Assembly (NCBI GenBank): GCA_949317995.1
Contig: OX439052.1
Coordinates: 41,350,599 to 41,414,598, forward strand
Source of the DNA: Acholoe squamosa
Lineage: Eukaryota > Annelida > Polychaeta > Phyllodocida > Polynoidae
Direction: 5' to 3'
Length of the DNA stretch: 64,000 nt
The notes beneath the pieces were generated by a model. The model was not told where the DNA came from and did no database searches. It saw only the letters and a program-made list of their open reading frames with translations. The position numbers and the translations under genes were made by a program. Of the stretch, positions 31,407-40,556 are shown piece by piece (within the stretch, counting starts at the first letter, position 1; every line of letters starts with the position of its first letter).

Positions 31407-32906
31407 ATGAACTTTAATCCTGTAAATACCCCCGACATAGTTTATGATCTTTTAAAACCTGATATACCGGTAACTATTACCCTTGATGAAACCCAGAGGG
31501 TTATTAACTCCATTAATGTTAGCAAATCTAGTGGAATTGATGGTATCGATGCTCGCGTCATTAAAGATGCCTTTAATATACTAGCTTGTCAACTCTGTGA
31601 TATCTTTAATAAATCTTATGCGACTGGTACTTTTCCTGATAAATGGTCAGTTAGTAAAGTGGTGCCCATACCCAAGACTGGTAACTTGAATGAAATAAGC
31701 AACTGGAGGCCCATCAGTCTACTCCCCTGTCCAGGTCGCTTAATGGAAAAAATTATACATGAAAATATTATGAGACATCTTCTAGATAACAACTTCTTGA
31801 CCAAAGCACAATACGGTTTCCGCCCTGGACTTGGAACCACCGATGCCATTTTTGACTTTGTAAGTCTTCTTTTTAAATATTTAGACCAAGGTAAAGCCAT
31901 ATCAATATGTTTCGTTGACGGATCCAAAGCTTTTGACAGTGTCAGCCACTCCCTACTTCTAAAAAAGTGTAAATCCCTAAAACTACATAATAAAACCTGC
32001 GACTGGTTAGAGTCTTACTTACATAATAGATGTCAGGATACTATGCTTAATGGGTGTCTGTCCGATGAGCACAAAGTTGCCTATGGCGTACCACAGGGCA
32101 GCTGCCTAGGTCCCTTATTACTTTTAATTTTTGTCAATAATTTTCCTTTATGTTTAACAAAGTCTAACATATTCATGTACGCGGATGACATTGTCATTGT
32201 TACAATAGCGGACACTTATAAAGAAAGTGAATGGAATCTTAATATTGATGTCAATAACACTAAGCAGTGGTGTGACTTAAATTGTATTACCATCAACAAA
32301 AAGAAAACCAAGGTTATGAATGTTGTTAGACCTGGATCCAAGCAACAGGTACCCACCCTCAATGTTTTTATTAATGACCACAAACTTGAATGTGTACAAC
32401 AATATAATTACCTGGGTATACCAGTTGACTCCAGAATGAATTTCAAACAGTATGCTAATGATACCATCAGAAAAGTTAATCATAAGTTGTTTATGTTAGG
32501 TAATATACACCGATATCTGGATGAAAAACAGACTCTAATGATCTACAAACAAATGGTGCTGCCTTATACTGACTATGCAAGTTTCCTCATGGACTGTTCT
32601 ATAAATGAGTTTGGTAATAAACTACAAAAACTTCAAAATAGGGGGCTACGCATTTGTACCTTTAGCAACATGTATGATAGGACTTCTGTATCTGCCCTAC
32701 ATGATAGACACTGTATTGAACGCCTGGCCCATAGAAGAGCTGCTCAATTGTTAGGCATTATGTACAAAAAAGCGAAAGATGAAGCCACTATTGTACCTTT
32801 GGCTGACAGAAGAACACGAGCTGATAATAAAGTAAAATTCCCTGTAATTAGATTTCAATATAAATCGTCTGATAAAAGTCCCTTGGCCAGAGGGGTCAAC
32901 CTTTGA
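31407..32906 (+). CDS. LINE ORF2, C-terminal part: reverse transcriptase
   Basis: A 499-codon frame with the full RT core: SNWRPISLL (98-106), AQYGFRPGLGT (134-144), FVDGSKAFDSVSH (169-181, first catalytic Asp 171), YGVPQGSCLGPLLL (226-239), and MYADDIVIV (267-275, catalytic Asp pair). INKKKTKVM and YNYLGIPVD follow, then a thumb and a C-terminal region LQKLQNRGLRICT usual in CR1/Jockey elements. It copies element RNA at the nicked target. It continues the endonuclease frame after a 1-base deletion near 31370; true coding runs upstream of the first ATG shown. A TGA at 32904-32906 (after ARGVNL) probably replaces TGG. The same frame stays open for 30 more codons to a TGA at 32997-32999, which is likely the original end. 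The usual IYINDL motif reads IFVNNF. Confidence 0.92.
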   Translation: MNFNPVNTPDIVYDLLKPDIPVTITLDETQRVINSINVSKSSGIDGIDARVIKDAFNILACQLCDIFNKSYATGTFPDKWSVSKVVPIPKTGNLNEISNWRPISLLPCPGRLMEKIIHENIMRHLLDNNFLTKAQYGFRPGLGTTDAIFDFVSLLFKYLDQGKAISICFVDGSKAFDSVSHSLLLKKCKSLKLHNKTCDWLESYLHNRCQDTMLNGCLSDEHKVAYGVPQGSCLGPLLLLIFVNNFPLCLTKSNIFMYADDIVIVTIADTYKESEWNLNIDVNNTKQWCDLNCITINKKKTKVMNVVRPGSKQQVPTLNVFINDHKLECVQQYNYLGIPVDSRMNFKQYANDTIRKVNHKLFMLGNIHRYLDEKQTLMIYKQMVLPYTDYASFLMDCSINEFGNKLQKLQNRGLRICTFSNMYDRTSVSALHDRHCIERLAHRRAAQLLGIMYKKAKDEATIVPLADRRTRADNKVKFPVIRFQYKSSDKSPLARGVNL

Positions 32907-32999
32907 GACAAACTTGATGCAAAGACCCAACTCTGTGACTCCCTAGAAAGGTTTAAGTTGAGTTTGAGTGACATTGATCTTGTGAAACTCACACAATGA

Positions 33000-33752
33000 A
33001 ATGCATCTTCTACATTATTGTCTCCCCTACTAATTTTCTTCCGTAATGCATCTCTGCCTACTGTTGTATGTAATTAATCCAATCCGATTGATATCTACCA
33101 CTTCCATTTGTTAACTCTGCTTCTCTAGTCAACCGCTTGTATGCCTATTATGACCAGATGCCTACTGGTGATTAGTCCTTAGCTACTGAACACCTTAGCT
33201 TGAATAGGGATTGCTTCCACACACTAGCCTATGTTAGAAATAGGAGGGGTATTATGATTGTGCTTTATCTCTATGTATTGATAAATTGTACTTCTGCTAA
33301 GTCATATCAATTAATGTATTGTGGTACATATGGTTAATTCTGACCACCTATTAACAGGTATGTAAACTGTACTCAGTGTTGCTGAGCTGTACCAGATGAA
33401 ACAGGCAATGTGTTTGGTTGCTTTCAGTAATTTTTTGGCTGCATGTATATGGGCAAAACAAATTATTGATCATTTGATTTTCTTCCACCTAACCACCCCT
33501 GCGTACTGTAATATGTACGTATTGACTCGACAATGATGTCTCTTCTGGAATCACTTATTCTTGGTTATATGAATTTTGTAGATGTCATACCTGTTTATGC
33601 TTTGAATGAGTTAAGTTATAATATATTTCTTTCTGGAACATAAAATGTACCTAAGGATTGGTCATCCTAATTCCCACTATACAGGGAGACCATCCATTTT
33701 GTGTGATGTTGGGAAATAAAAGAATTCAAACTCAAACTCAAACTCAAATATT
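33000..33752 (+). other. LINE 3' UTR, poly(A) signal and repeat tail
   Basis: Non-coding. AATAAA at 33715-33720 precedes CAAACTCAAACTCAAACTCA, a short tandem tail of the kind that marks the 3' ends of CR1-group LINEs. GGGAGACCATCC at 33685 may be part of a conserved 3' hairpin recognised by the RT; this is inference. Confidence 0.6.
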
Positions 33753-34467
33753 CATAGTTAACTGTAAACCCAGGAACAGAGTCTGAAGGTGCACAATACT
33801 TGGAGTGTTTGTAATAGCTTTATTCTTTGGGTGATGATCATGGGCACAGATAGACACAGGATGTTAAAGCTTTTCTTAACACATATATTACTTTACTCCT
33901 AGAGTATGGGGTTACCCTTTCAGGAACTTGCTGGGATTTGATGATATATCTAATCAAGAAGCCAAGTCAATTATGGGAGATTCCAGCATTTTCTCAGAAG
34001 GTAGGAGTGTTGGGGGGGACTATGGTTCCCTGCCTGTTTGCATGTGGAACACCAAAGCAGACTCTCTGACTTTGGCCCAGAGGGGACCGTATTTCATCCC
34101 CTTAGTGCAAGAAGGTTGTATCTACATATTTCTACTTTTGCAGGAGAGGCAAAAGAAGGGCTCCAGTTACTATAGCACAAAGTGGATATACGGCAGCAGT
34201 GCAGTGGTGTCTGTAGGCACACATACAATAGCCACAACCCAAGTACTTAGATAATGATTGATAGATATTAAAAATAAAGAAAAAATCAAACTAAGGCAAT
34301 GATTTGTACAGGCCATCACTCACCATCATGCTCCTAGATGTATCAAGGTTTGGGCTGTAAGATTGGGCCAGAATGGTGGAAATAATGCAGTTAGGGTTTG
34401 CATCACTTGCATGCTTGGGATTGTCACCTTTAACAAACAGAAAACTGAAAGAAATTTCAAGTGAATC
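33753..34467. other. Unassigned sequence between LINE and Ngaro
   Basis: A 108-codon frame at 33928-34254 has no recognised motif. No internal repeat relatives seen. Confidence 0.5.
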
Positions 34468-34677
34468 TGGTATCGAACAGCGGTCATACCCTGTTCAGGG
34501 TATTGGTACCTAGGGGGCCTCCCACCTGTGTGACCCAGTGCCCTACCTGTCACACACCTCTCACCTGCACTCCACTCACCTGCACAGGCAGGCCCAGTCA
34601 GTTCAGCCCAGTCACTCCACTCACCTGCACAGGCAGGCACAGACATTCAGTTCAGTTCAGCTCTGTCTGTTTATTTT
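34468..34677 (+). repeat. Ngaro split direct repeat A1
   Basis: Begins TGGTATCGAACAGCGGTCAT and ends CTCTGTCTGTTTATTTT; nearly identical to A2 at 37778-37987. Near the start TACCCTGTTCAGGGTA is a palindrome (A2: TACCCTTTTCGGGGTA, with compensating changes that keep pairing). Three CACCTGCAC motifs and paired TTCAGTTCAG motifs recur inside. Confidence 0.92.
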
Positions 34678-34691
34678 ACAGTGCAGAACAT

Positions 34692-34958
34692 ATGTCCTGT
34701 GTTCATGACCCGAAACCATTTCCTACAGCAAATCAGGGTAACCGTAGATGCAACCGCGGTAGGGGGACCCGTTACGAAGATAAGAAATGGGAATATACGG
34801 ATGTATGTATTTATTGGAATTTCACTGCCTGTTCGAATGACGAATGCCCCCGCAAACACATTTGCAAACACTGCAGGGGTTCCCACAAGGGGAAAAATTG
34901 TAGTCTAGACCGCAACTACCAATCAGCCAATGAGGGTGGTAACCAAGGTCAGGCATGA
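34692..34958 (+). CDS. Ngaro gag remnant with CCCH and CCHC motifs
   Basis: The frame is open upstream through A1, but gag-like sequence starts near the ATG at 34692. About 88 codons remain. CIYWNFTACSNDECPRKH gives C-x7-C-x4-C-x3-H, immediately followed by CKHCRGSHKGKNC (C-x2-C-x3-H-x4-C). The combined C..C..C..H.C..C..H..C array is characteristic of DIRS/Ngaro gag C-termini and should bind RNA. A full gag is several hundred residues, so the N-terminal part is missing. The join between A1 and this remnant is at TTATTTTACAG, a good splice-acceptor match, so loss may have come through splicing of the RNA intermediate. It ends at a TGA at 34956 and overlaps the pol frame. Confidence 0.7.
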   Translation: MSCVHDPKPFPTANQGNRRCNRGRGTRYEDKKWEYTDVCIYWNFTACSNDECPRKHICKHCRGSHKGKNCSLDRNYQSANEGGNQGQA

Positions 34959-36780
34959 CAAATTAAGACTGTCCCGGAGCTGTAATAGCACTTATGATAT
35001 GAAACTTAGTGGTCTCTTTCTGTTAACCTTTGATGACATTTGTTGTTGTAGTGATTTAAATGAATTTCTTCAGATGTACACAGACTATGCTCCTTTATGG
35101 GACATTAATTCACCTCACTTTCTATGTGGGGTCAAATCTCAAATGAACTTAGCAGGCTGGAGGAACATGCTTTCAGGGGGCCATAGTCAGGTATACGGCA
35201 AAGGCATTTGGGATCATAACGCCCTTTTCCTCCTAGATGGTATCTGCCACGGGTTTAAACTGACGGAGCCAGGTGTGCATATAGAAGGTTACTGGTGTAA
35301 AAACTATGACTCAGCCACTGTTACAGCCTACCAGGACATCAGTGACATTATCTCGGAGGAGTTAGCCTCAGGGAAGCTAACGGAAGTGAGTGTCCAGCCT
35401 CAGTGCATTCACGCTTTAGGCGCAGTTAAAAAACCATCAGGAGGCACCAGGCCAATAACCGACGCTAGCTGTCCTGACTCGTGCTCAATCAACTGCCATA
35501 TGAGTCAAACTTTCAAGTCATTTAGTTACAAATCGGTAGATACTGTATCGGACCAGTTAAAACCCGGCTCGTACATGGCAGTGACCGACGTTACGGCAGC
35601 TTACCACTCAATCATGGTCCGGGAGTGCGACAGAGCTAGGCAGGGCCTGTCTTGGGAGTCTAAGTTTATTCACGACAACTTCTTGTCTTTCGGTACCCGC
35701 GTTGCACCGTACATGTTCAACAGTATTACAGACTCAGTAGCGCGGTACCTCATGGCACACGGTATTTTCTGTGTCAATTACTTAGACGACATGTTGGTTA
35801 TGGCGGATAGCTTTGAAGCCTGTCGGGAAGCTCAGCTCTTCCTCCACAAGACACTGCGCTCTTTAGGTTTCTACATTTCCTACAATAAAGTGCGCTCCCC
35901 CAGTCAGATTCAGACTTATCTGGGAGTGGAAATTGATTCAGTAAATATGCAACTGAGACTACCCGCAGACAAATTGCGCAAACTTCAGATGGAGTTGGAT
36001 TTTTTCAGTGGTCGTCGCAGGACGACGAAAAAGCAACTTCAAAAATTATGCGGAGTTCTGGCACATTGCGCAACTTTGGTTCAGGGTGGTCGCACTTTCT
36101 CTCATCGCGTTATCGCAATGTTAAGTTGTTTCACTCCCAGGAAAAGGTACATCACATTGTCCAAGTCCTTTCACCTAGATCTAGCTTGGTGGAGAGACTT
36201 CGCCGCTTGGTTCAACGGCACAGCGAAAATAATCCAGCCTCCAGTTAATACTTCTATGGTGTGCACGGATGCATCTGGTACTGGTTTCGCTGCTTACTCC
36301 GGCGTGGATTGGTTGTGCGGTAGGTGGCAGGAGGACTTCAAGATGAAAGGAGACCGCCACAACCACTGTGTCCCCAAACCGGTCCATGATGTACCCTGTA
36401 ATAATAATGTTAGAGAACTGTACCCTATTCTGGAGGCCCTCACTAGATGGGGCCACATGTGGGTGGACCACCGGGTAGAATGCGTCACGGACAATACGCA
36501 AGTGGTGGCGGCTATAAACACTGGTAAAAGCGGAAATTCAGCCTCAATGCACCTCCTCCGCTCAATATTTTGGCTAACAGTGATGTTCAACTGCCATCTG
36601 GTGGGAGTGTATCTACCTGGCAAGGACAACCTAGTAGCGGATACTCTCTCCAGAGCTACCCTCATCAACGAGTTACCGGTCTTTTTGTGTTGCAGAGGCC
36701 CGTCAGCGAATCCAGGAACTGGACTACCTCGCAGCGGAGCTTCGCAGTCAGGCGTGGGCGCCAAGTACCTGGAAGACTAA
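34930..36780 (+). CDS. Ngaro pol: reverse transcriptase and RNase H
   Basis: A 616-codon frame. RT at about 110-345: IHALGAVKKPSGGTRPI (160-176), MAVTDVTAAY (catalytic Asp220), FLSFGTRVAPYMFN (251-264), VNYLDDMLV (catalytic pair 286-287 within YLDD), and YLGVEID. RNase H at about 440-575: CTDASG (Asp447), NNVRELYPI (Glu496), VTDNTQ (Asp521), LVADTLSR (Asp571), so all four acidic positions are kept. It converts element RNA to a DNA circle for the recombinase. Residues 1-24 are probably not original: compared with the inverted copy, 5 bases are missing near 34976, which changes the frame. Its 3' end overlaps the recombinase frame by at least 80 bases, as is usual in these elements. Confidence 0.92.
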   Translation: MRVVTKVRHDKLRLSRSCNSTYDMKLSGLFLLTFDDICCCSDLNEFLQMYTDYAPLWDINSPHFLCGVKSQMNLAGWRNMLSGGHSQVYGKGIWDHNALFLLDGICHGFKLTEPGVHIEGYWCKNYDSATVTAYQDISDIISEELASGKLTEVSVQPQCIHALGAVKKPSGGTRPITDASCPDSCSINCHMSQTFKSFSYKSVDTVSDQLKPGSYMAVTDVTAAYHSIMVRECDRARQGLSWESKFIHDNFLSFGTRVAPYMFNSITDSVARYLMAHGIFCVNYLDDMLVMADSFEACREAQLFLHKTLRSLGFYISYNKVRSPSQIQTYLGVEIDSVNMQLRLPADKLRKLQMELDFFSGRRRTTKKQLQKLCGVLAHCATLVQGGRTFSHRVIAMLSCFTPRKRYITLSKSFHLDLAWWRDFAAWFNGTAKIIQPPVNTSMVCTDASGTGFAAYSGVDWLCGRWQEDFKMKGDRHNHCVPKPVHDVPCNNNVRELYPILEALTRWGHMWVDHRVECVTDNTQVVAAINTGKSGNSASMHLLRSIFWLTVMFNCHLVGVYLPGKDNLVADTLSRATLINELPVFLCCRGPSANPGTGLPRSGASQSGVGAKYLED

Positions 36781-37690
36781 AGCATCTCAGTGGCGCAAAT
36801 ATATCAAGTTCTGTGCATCAATTTGATGCCCGGCAGTACCCACAGACACAACCCTTATGTGTCGCTATGCAGTCAGTTTGGTTCCAGATCTGAAATATAG
36901 ATCAATCCAGAACTATATCAGTGCAGTGATATCTCTGAACAATTATTCCGGTTACGACATTAAAAATGTTAGATCAGAGTTTGAGTTGATCGCCACCCTA
37001 GCGGGTATACGCCGTAGGCTTGGTGACCCGGAACCGACTCGCCCGTCTTTCACTCTTCGGGACTTATTATTGTTATCAGACTGTGTTAACTGGGATCGGG
37101 TGGAGGAGAGGGTCCTATGGACTTGTATAGCGGTATCGTTTTAGGCCCTTCTACGGAAATCAAATATTGTCCCTGATTCAGCATCAAACCCAGTGGGCCA
37201 TTATCTTCGACGCGGAGCCATAGGTCTCACACCGTGGGGCAGAGAACTGAGTATCTCCTCATCTAAGACAGTGCAATATGGTCAGACAATCCACAAAAGA
37301 CCTATAACTTTTAGTCGGGGTTCACCCCTTTGTGCAACCTCCCTTGTACGGGATCACCTTGAGGAATTTCCTTCCTCCGATACCATGTCCCCAGCCTTTG
37401 TAGTACCCAAAGGGAATTGCCTCAACCCGATAACCTACCCTATGCTGTTGGGGTACCTCAAAAAACTTATGATCTCAGCAGGCATGAACCCACAGAGGAC
37501 GGGCATGCACTCCCTAAGACGGGCAGGGGCACTCTATATGTATAGCCTTGGTCTCACCCTGGAGGACATCCGTCAAGCGGGAAACTGGAACAGTATGGCT
37601 GCCCTTATCTATCTCACAAAACCTTATCACCTCTGCGTGGACACGGACCTGATTGTGTCTAAGTGCCTCAGTACCAATCTACAATTATGA
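36698..37690 (+). pseudogene. Ngaro tyrosine recombinase (two in-frame stops)
   Basis: One reading frame from at least 36698 (overlapping pol) to TGA/TAG-type end at 37688-37690, interrupted by TGA at 36824-36826 and TAG at 37142-37144. The N-terminal core-binding part has LAAELRSQAWAPSTWKTKA and, after the first stop, YRSIQNYISAV. The catalytic part shows LLRKSN just after the second stop (catalytic Arg I in the RKSN motif typical of DIRS/Ngaro), GMHSLRRAGA (H-x-x-R), AGNWNS (His/Trp position) and IYLTKPYH (candidate nucleophile Tyr). Such enzymes insert a circular DNA intermediate by site-specific recombination instead of integrase. This copy should not be active. Confidence 0.9.
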
Positions 37691-37714
37691 ACAATTACTC
37701 CTAGTTTGGGAGTT

Positions 37715-37778
37715 GCCGGCGTATCCGCGCTGGCCCAAGTGGCTACCTTGTCCCTGTTTCTCCCTTGCTAGGATCAAT
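37715..37778 (+). repeat. Ngaro split direct repeat B1
   Basis: GCCGGCGTATCCGCGCTGGC through TTGCTAGGATCAAT; matches B2 at 38030-38093 with about two differences. It abuts A2 directly. Confidence 0.9.
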
Positions 37779-37987
37779 GGTATCGAACAGCGGTCATACC
37801 CTTTTCGGGGTATTGGTACCTAGGGGGCCTCCCACCTGTGTGACCCAGTGCCCTACCTGTCACACACCTCTCACCTGCACTCCACTCACCTGCACAGGCA
37901 GGCCCAGCCAGTTCAGCCCAGTCACTCCACTCACCTGCACAGGCAGGCACAGACATTCAGTTCAGTTCAGCTCTGTCTGTTTATTTT
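37778..37987 (+). repeat. Ngaro split direct repeat A2
   Basis: Copy of A1 (34468-34677), starting immediately after B1 and ending in TTTATTTT. A T-rich stretch (38 bases) then leads to the poly(A)-like signal and B2. Confidence 0.92.
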
Positions 37988-38020
37988 TTCTTTTCTTTTC
38001 TTGTTTTGTTTTAAGTTGTT

Positions 38021-38026
38021 AATAAA
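38021..38026 (+). promoter_or_regulatory. Putative Ngaro polyadenylation signal
   Basis: AATAAA between A2 and B2, downstream of all coding frames. Confidence 0.4.
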
Positions 38027-38029
38027 TAG

Positions 38030-38093
38030 GCCGGCGTATCCGCGCAGGCCCAAGTGGCTACCTTGTCCCTGTTTCTCCCTCGCTAGGATCAAT
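38030..38093 (+). repeat. Ngaro split direct repeat B2
   Basis: GCCGGCGTATCCGCGCAGGC through TCGCTAGGATCAAT, the 3' terminus of the element. The sequence beyond (ATGCAAAATGCACC) has no relation to B1 flanks. Confidence 0.9.
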
Positions 38094-38990
38094 ATGCAAA
38101 ATGCACCTGATTGTAGAATGAGAGAATGAAATGGATGGCCACATTTAGCTTGAGCATGCTTAGTTTCTTTTGATCCTGTGACTTAGGTCATGGATGATTT
38201 GCATACCCCATTTGTATAGGTAATTAGCATGCCCTAAACCCATCTTTCTCCCTTCATTCCCTGACAATACACACAGTCCACAGCATTGATCTTTTCACAC
38301 AAATTGTTTAAGATTTTGGAGGGATACCACTCAAGCCTCTGACCACTTTGGCTTTGATAATCTCTGGTATATAGTCAACAATATCAGACTACACATTCAA
38401 ACATGATTGATGGCATCATGTTTCAGTTATTGATACAAGGCCATTCGCTCTAATAAATAATGTGCATTCAGGAGGTGTACTTCTATTTACCTGGTCACAT
38501 ACTAGGCTAAATGTGAGCCACCATGCAGAAAGGACAGATACTGCAGGAATTAGTACCAGGTTTATCCACCAGGGGGCACCACTATGGACTAGAATAGGAA
38601 CAATTATAGCCTCCTTTTTTATGGAGAATTCAACGGTTTTTGATAAAACTTTCTATCTTGGGTGGAAAGGTTCCGAATTCAGGATGAAAAATGCATGTTT
38701 TTGGGCCGAAATAGGCAATTTTGTTGATTTCTGTTGCCATGCAAACATGATTTTCATTCTAAATAGGAAAATCAATGATTCCATTTGAAGGAACATTCCA
38801 CAAGGTTTACTATTGTGAAAACATAATGAAAATACCATTTCTAGATCAAAAGTTATAGGCAAAAGAATAAAATTTTATGCTAATTTAGCTAATTAGCATA
38901 ATTTATGATAATTAGCTTAATTAGCATAAAATTTATATATCTCATGACCGATTAGACTTAAAGCTTATTGACATTCACAAAATGTCAAAA
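38094..38990. other. AT-rich spacer
   Basis: No gene recognised. At 38876-38935 the sequence is low complexity with repeated TAATTAGC/GCTAATTA motifs that can pair. Confidence 0.5.
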
Positions 38991-40556
38991 TATTGAGCGG
39001 AGGAGGTGCACTGAGGCTGAATTTCCGCTTTTACCAGTGTTTATAGCCACCACTTGCGTATTGTCCGTGACGCATTCTACCCGGTGGTCCACCCACATGT
39101 GGCCCCATCTAGTGAGGGCCTCCAGAATAGGGTACAGTTCTCTAACATTATTATTACAGGGTACATCATGGACCGATTTGGGGACACAGTGATTGTGGCG
39201 GTCTCCTTTCATCTTGAAGTTCTCCTGCCACCTACCGCACAACCAATCCATGCCGGAGTAAGCACCGAAACCAGTACCAGATGCATCCGTGCACACCATA
39301 GAAGTATTAACTGGAGGCTGGATTATTTTCGCTGTGCCGTTGAACCAAGCGGCGAAGTCTCTCCACCAGGCTAGATCTAGGTGAAAGGACTTGGACAATG
39401 TGATGTACCTTTTCCTGGGAGTGAAACAACTTAACATTGCGATAACGCGATGAGAGAAAGTGCGACCACCCTGAACCAAAGTTGCGCAATGTGCCAGAAC
39501 TCCGCATAATTTTTGAAGTTGCTTTTTCGTTGTCCTGCGACGACCACTGAAAAAATCCAACTCCATCTGAAGTTTGCGCAATTTGTCTGCGGGTAGTCTC
39601 AGTTGCATATTTACTGAATCAATTTCCACTCCCAGATAAGTCTGAATCTGACTGGGGGAGCACACTTTATTGTAGGAAATGTAGAAACCTAAAGAGCTCA
39701 GTGTCTTGTGGAGGAAGAGCTGAGCTTCCCGACAGGCTTCAAAGCTATCTGCCATAACCAACATGTCGTCTAAGTAATTGACACAGAAAATACCGTGTGC
39801 CATGAGGTACCGCGCTACTGAGTCTGTAATACTGTTGAACATGTACGGTGCAACGCGGGTACCGAAAGACAAGAAGTTGTCGTGAATAAACTTAGACTCC
39901 CAAGACAGGCCCTGCCTAGCTCTGTCGCACTCCCGGACCATGATTGAGCGGTAAGCTGCCGTAACGTCGGTCACTGCCATGTACGAGCCAGGTTTTAACT
40001 GGTCCGATACAGTATCTACCGATTTGTAACTAAATGACTTGAAAGTTTGACTCATATGGCAGTTGATTGAGCACGAGTCAGGACAGCTAGCGTCGGTTAT
40101 TGGCCTGGTGCCTCCTGATGGTTTTTTAACTGCGCCTAAAGCTTGAATGCACTGAGGCTGGACACTCACTTCCGTTAGCTTCCCTGAGGCTAACTCCTCC
40201 GAGATAATGTCACTGATGACCTGGTAGGCTGTAACAGTGGCTGAGTCATAGTTTTTACACCAGTAACCTTCTATATGCACACCTGGCTCCGTCAGTTTAA
40301 ACCCGTGGCAGATACCATCTAGGAGGAAAAGGGCGTTATGATCCCAAATGCCTTTGCCGTATACCTGACTATGGCCCCCTGAAAGCATGTTCCTCCAGCC
40401 TGCTAAGTTCATTTGAGATTTGACCCCACATAGAAAGTGAGGTGAATTAATGTCCCATAAAGGAGCATAGTCTGTGTACATCTGAAGAAATTCATTTAAA
40501 TCACTACAACAACAAATGTCATCAAAGGTTAACAGAAAGAGACCACTAAGTTTCAT
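38985..40556 (-). CDS. Inverted Ngaro pol copy, truncated in RNase H
   Basis: A 523-codon frame nearly identical to pol at 34930-36780, with only about a dozen residue differences seen by eye (for example VTAAYR for VTAAYH, GFGAYSGMD for GFAAYSGVD) and one in-frame codon loss (QVVAIN for QVVAAIN). Catalytic Asp, YLDD, CTDASG, RELYPI and VTDNTQ are present. It ends in flanking DNA at LLRSIF, losing the last RNase H Asp and the recombinase. The open frame extends upstream of the ATG to a TGA at 40604-40602 (minus), where gag ends in the same frame. Confidence 0.92.
   Translation of the reverse strand: MKLSGLFLLTFDDICCCSDLNEFLQMYTDYAPLWDINSPHFLCGVKSQMNLAGWRNMLSGGHSQVYGKGIWDHNALFLLDGICHGFKLTEPGVHIEGYWCKNYDSATVTAYQVISDIISEELASGKLTEVSVQPQCIQALGAVKKPSGGTRPITDASCPDSCSINCHMSQTFKSFSYKSVDTVSDQLKPGSYMAVTDVTAAYRSIMVRECDRARQGLSWESKFIHDNFLSFGTRVAPYMFNSITDSVARYLMAHGIFCVNYLDDMLVMADSFEACREAQLFLHKTLSSLGFYISYNKVCSPSQIQTYLGVEIDSVNMQLRLPADKLRKLQMELDFFSGRRRTTKKQLQKLCGVLAHCATLVQGGRTFSHRVIAMLSCFTPRKRYITLSKSFHLDLAWWRDFAAWFNGTAKIIQPPVNTSMVCTDASGTGFGAYSGMDWLCGRWQENFKMKGDRHNHCVPKSVHDVPCNNNVRELYPILEALTRWGHMWVDHRVECVTDNTQVVAINTGKSGNSASVHLLRSIF

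Larger units (their letters stand above)
27813..33752 (+). mobile_element. CR1/Jockey-type LINE carrying a NADAR domain
   Basis: A near-full-length non-LTR retrotransposon of about 5.9 kb. Order: putative 5' UTR, ORF1 (coiled coil plus RRM-like), NADAR frame, 330 bp spacer, APE endonuclease, reverse transcriptase, 3' UTR, AATAAA at 33715, and a short (AAACTC)n tail at about 33727-33748. The 5' limit is set only by where family III homology stops. ORF1 to NADAR is interrupted by one frame change, ORF2 by one frame change and one TGA. Clade placement within the CR1/Jockey group is from general RT and endonuclease motifs and needs a phylogeny. Confidence 0.85.
34468..38093 (+). mobile_element. 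Ngaro-type tyrosine-recombinase retrotransposon
   Basis: About 3.6 kb. Two 210 bp direct repeats, A1 (34468-34677) and A2 (37778-37987), and two 63-64 bp repeats, B1 (37715-37778) and B2 (38030-38093), lie in the order A1, coding region, B1, A2, B2. This split direct-repeat layout defines Ngaro elements and separates them from DIRS1 (inverted repeats). The coding region has a gag remnant, RT-RNase H and a tyrosine recombinase. There is no DDE integrase or protease, as expected. AATAAA at 38021 lies between A2 and B2. The copies of A and of B are nearly identical, so insertion is recent, but the recombinase has two stops. Confidence 0.92.

Noticed and set aside
36294..36764. Minus-strand 156-codon frame
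   Set aside because: Shadow of the Ngaro RNase H region.
34468..37987. Interpretation of the 210 bp repeats as LTRs of a Gypsy or retrovirus-like element
   Set aside because: No primer-binding site, protease or DDE integrase; a tyrosine recombinase and extra B repeats show Ngaro structure.
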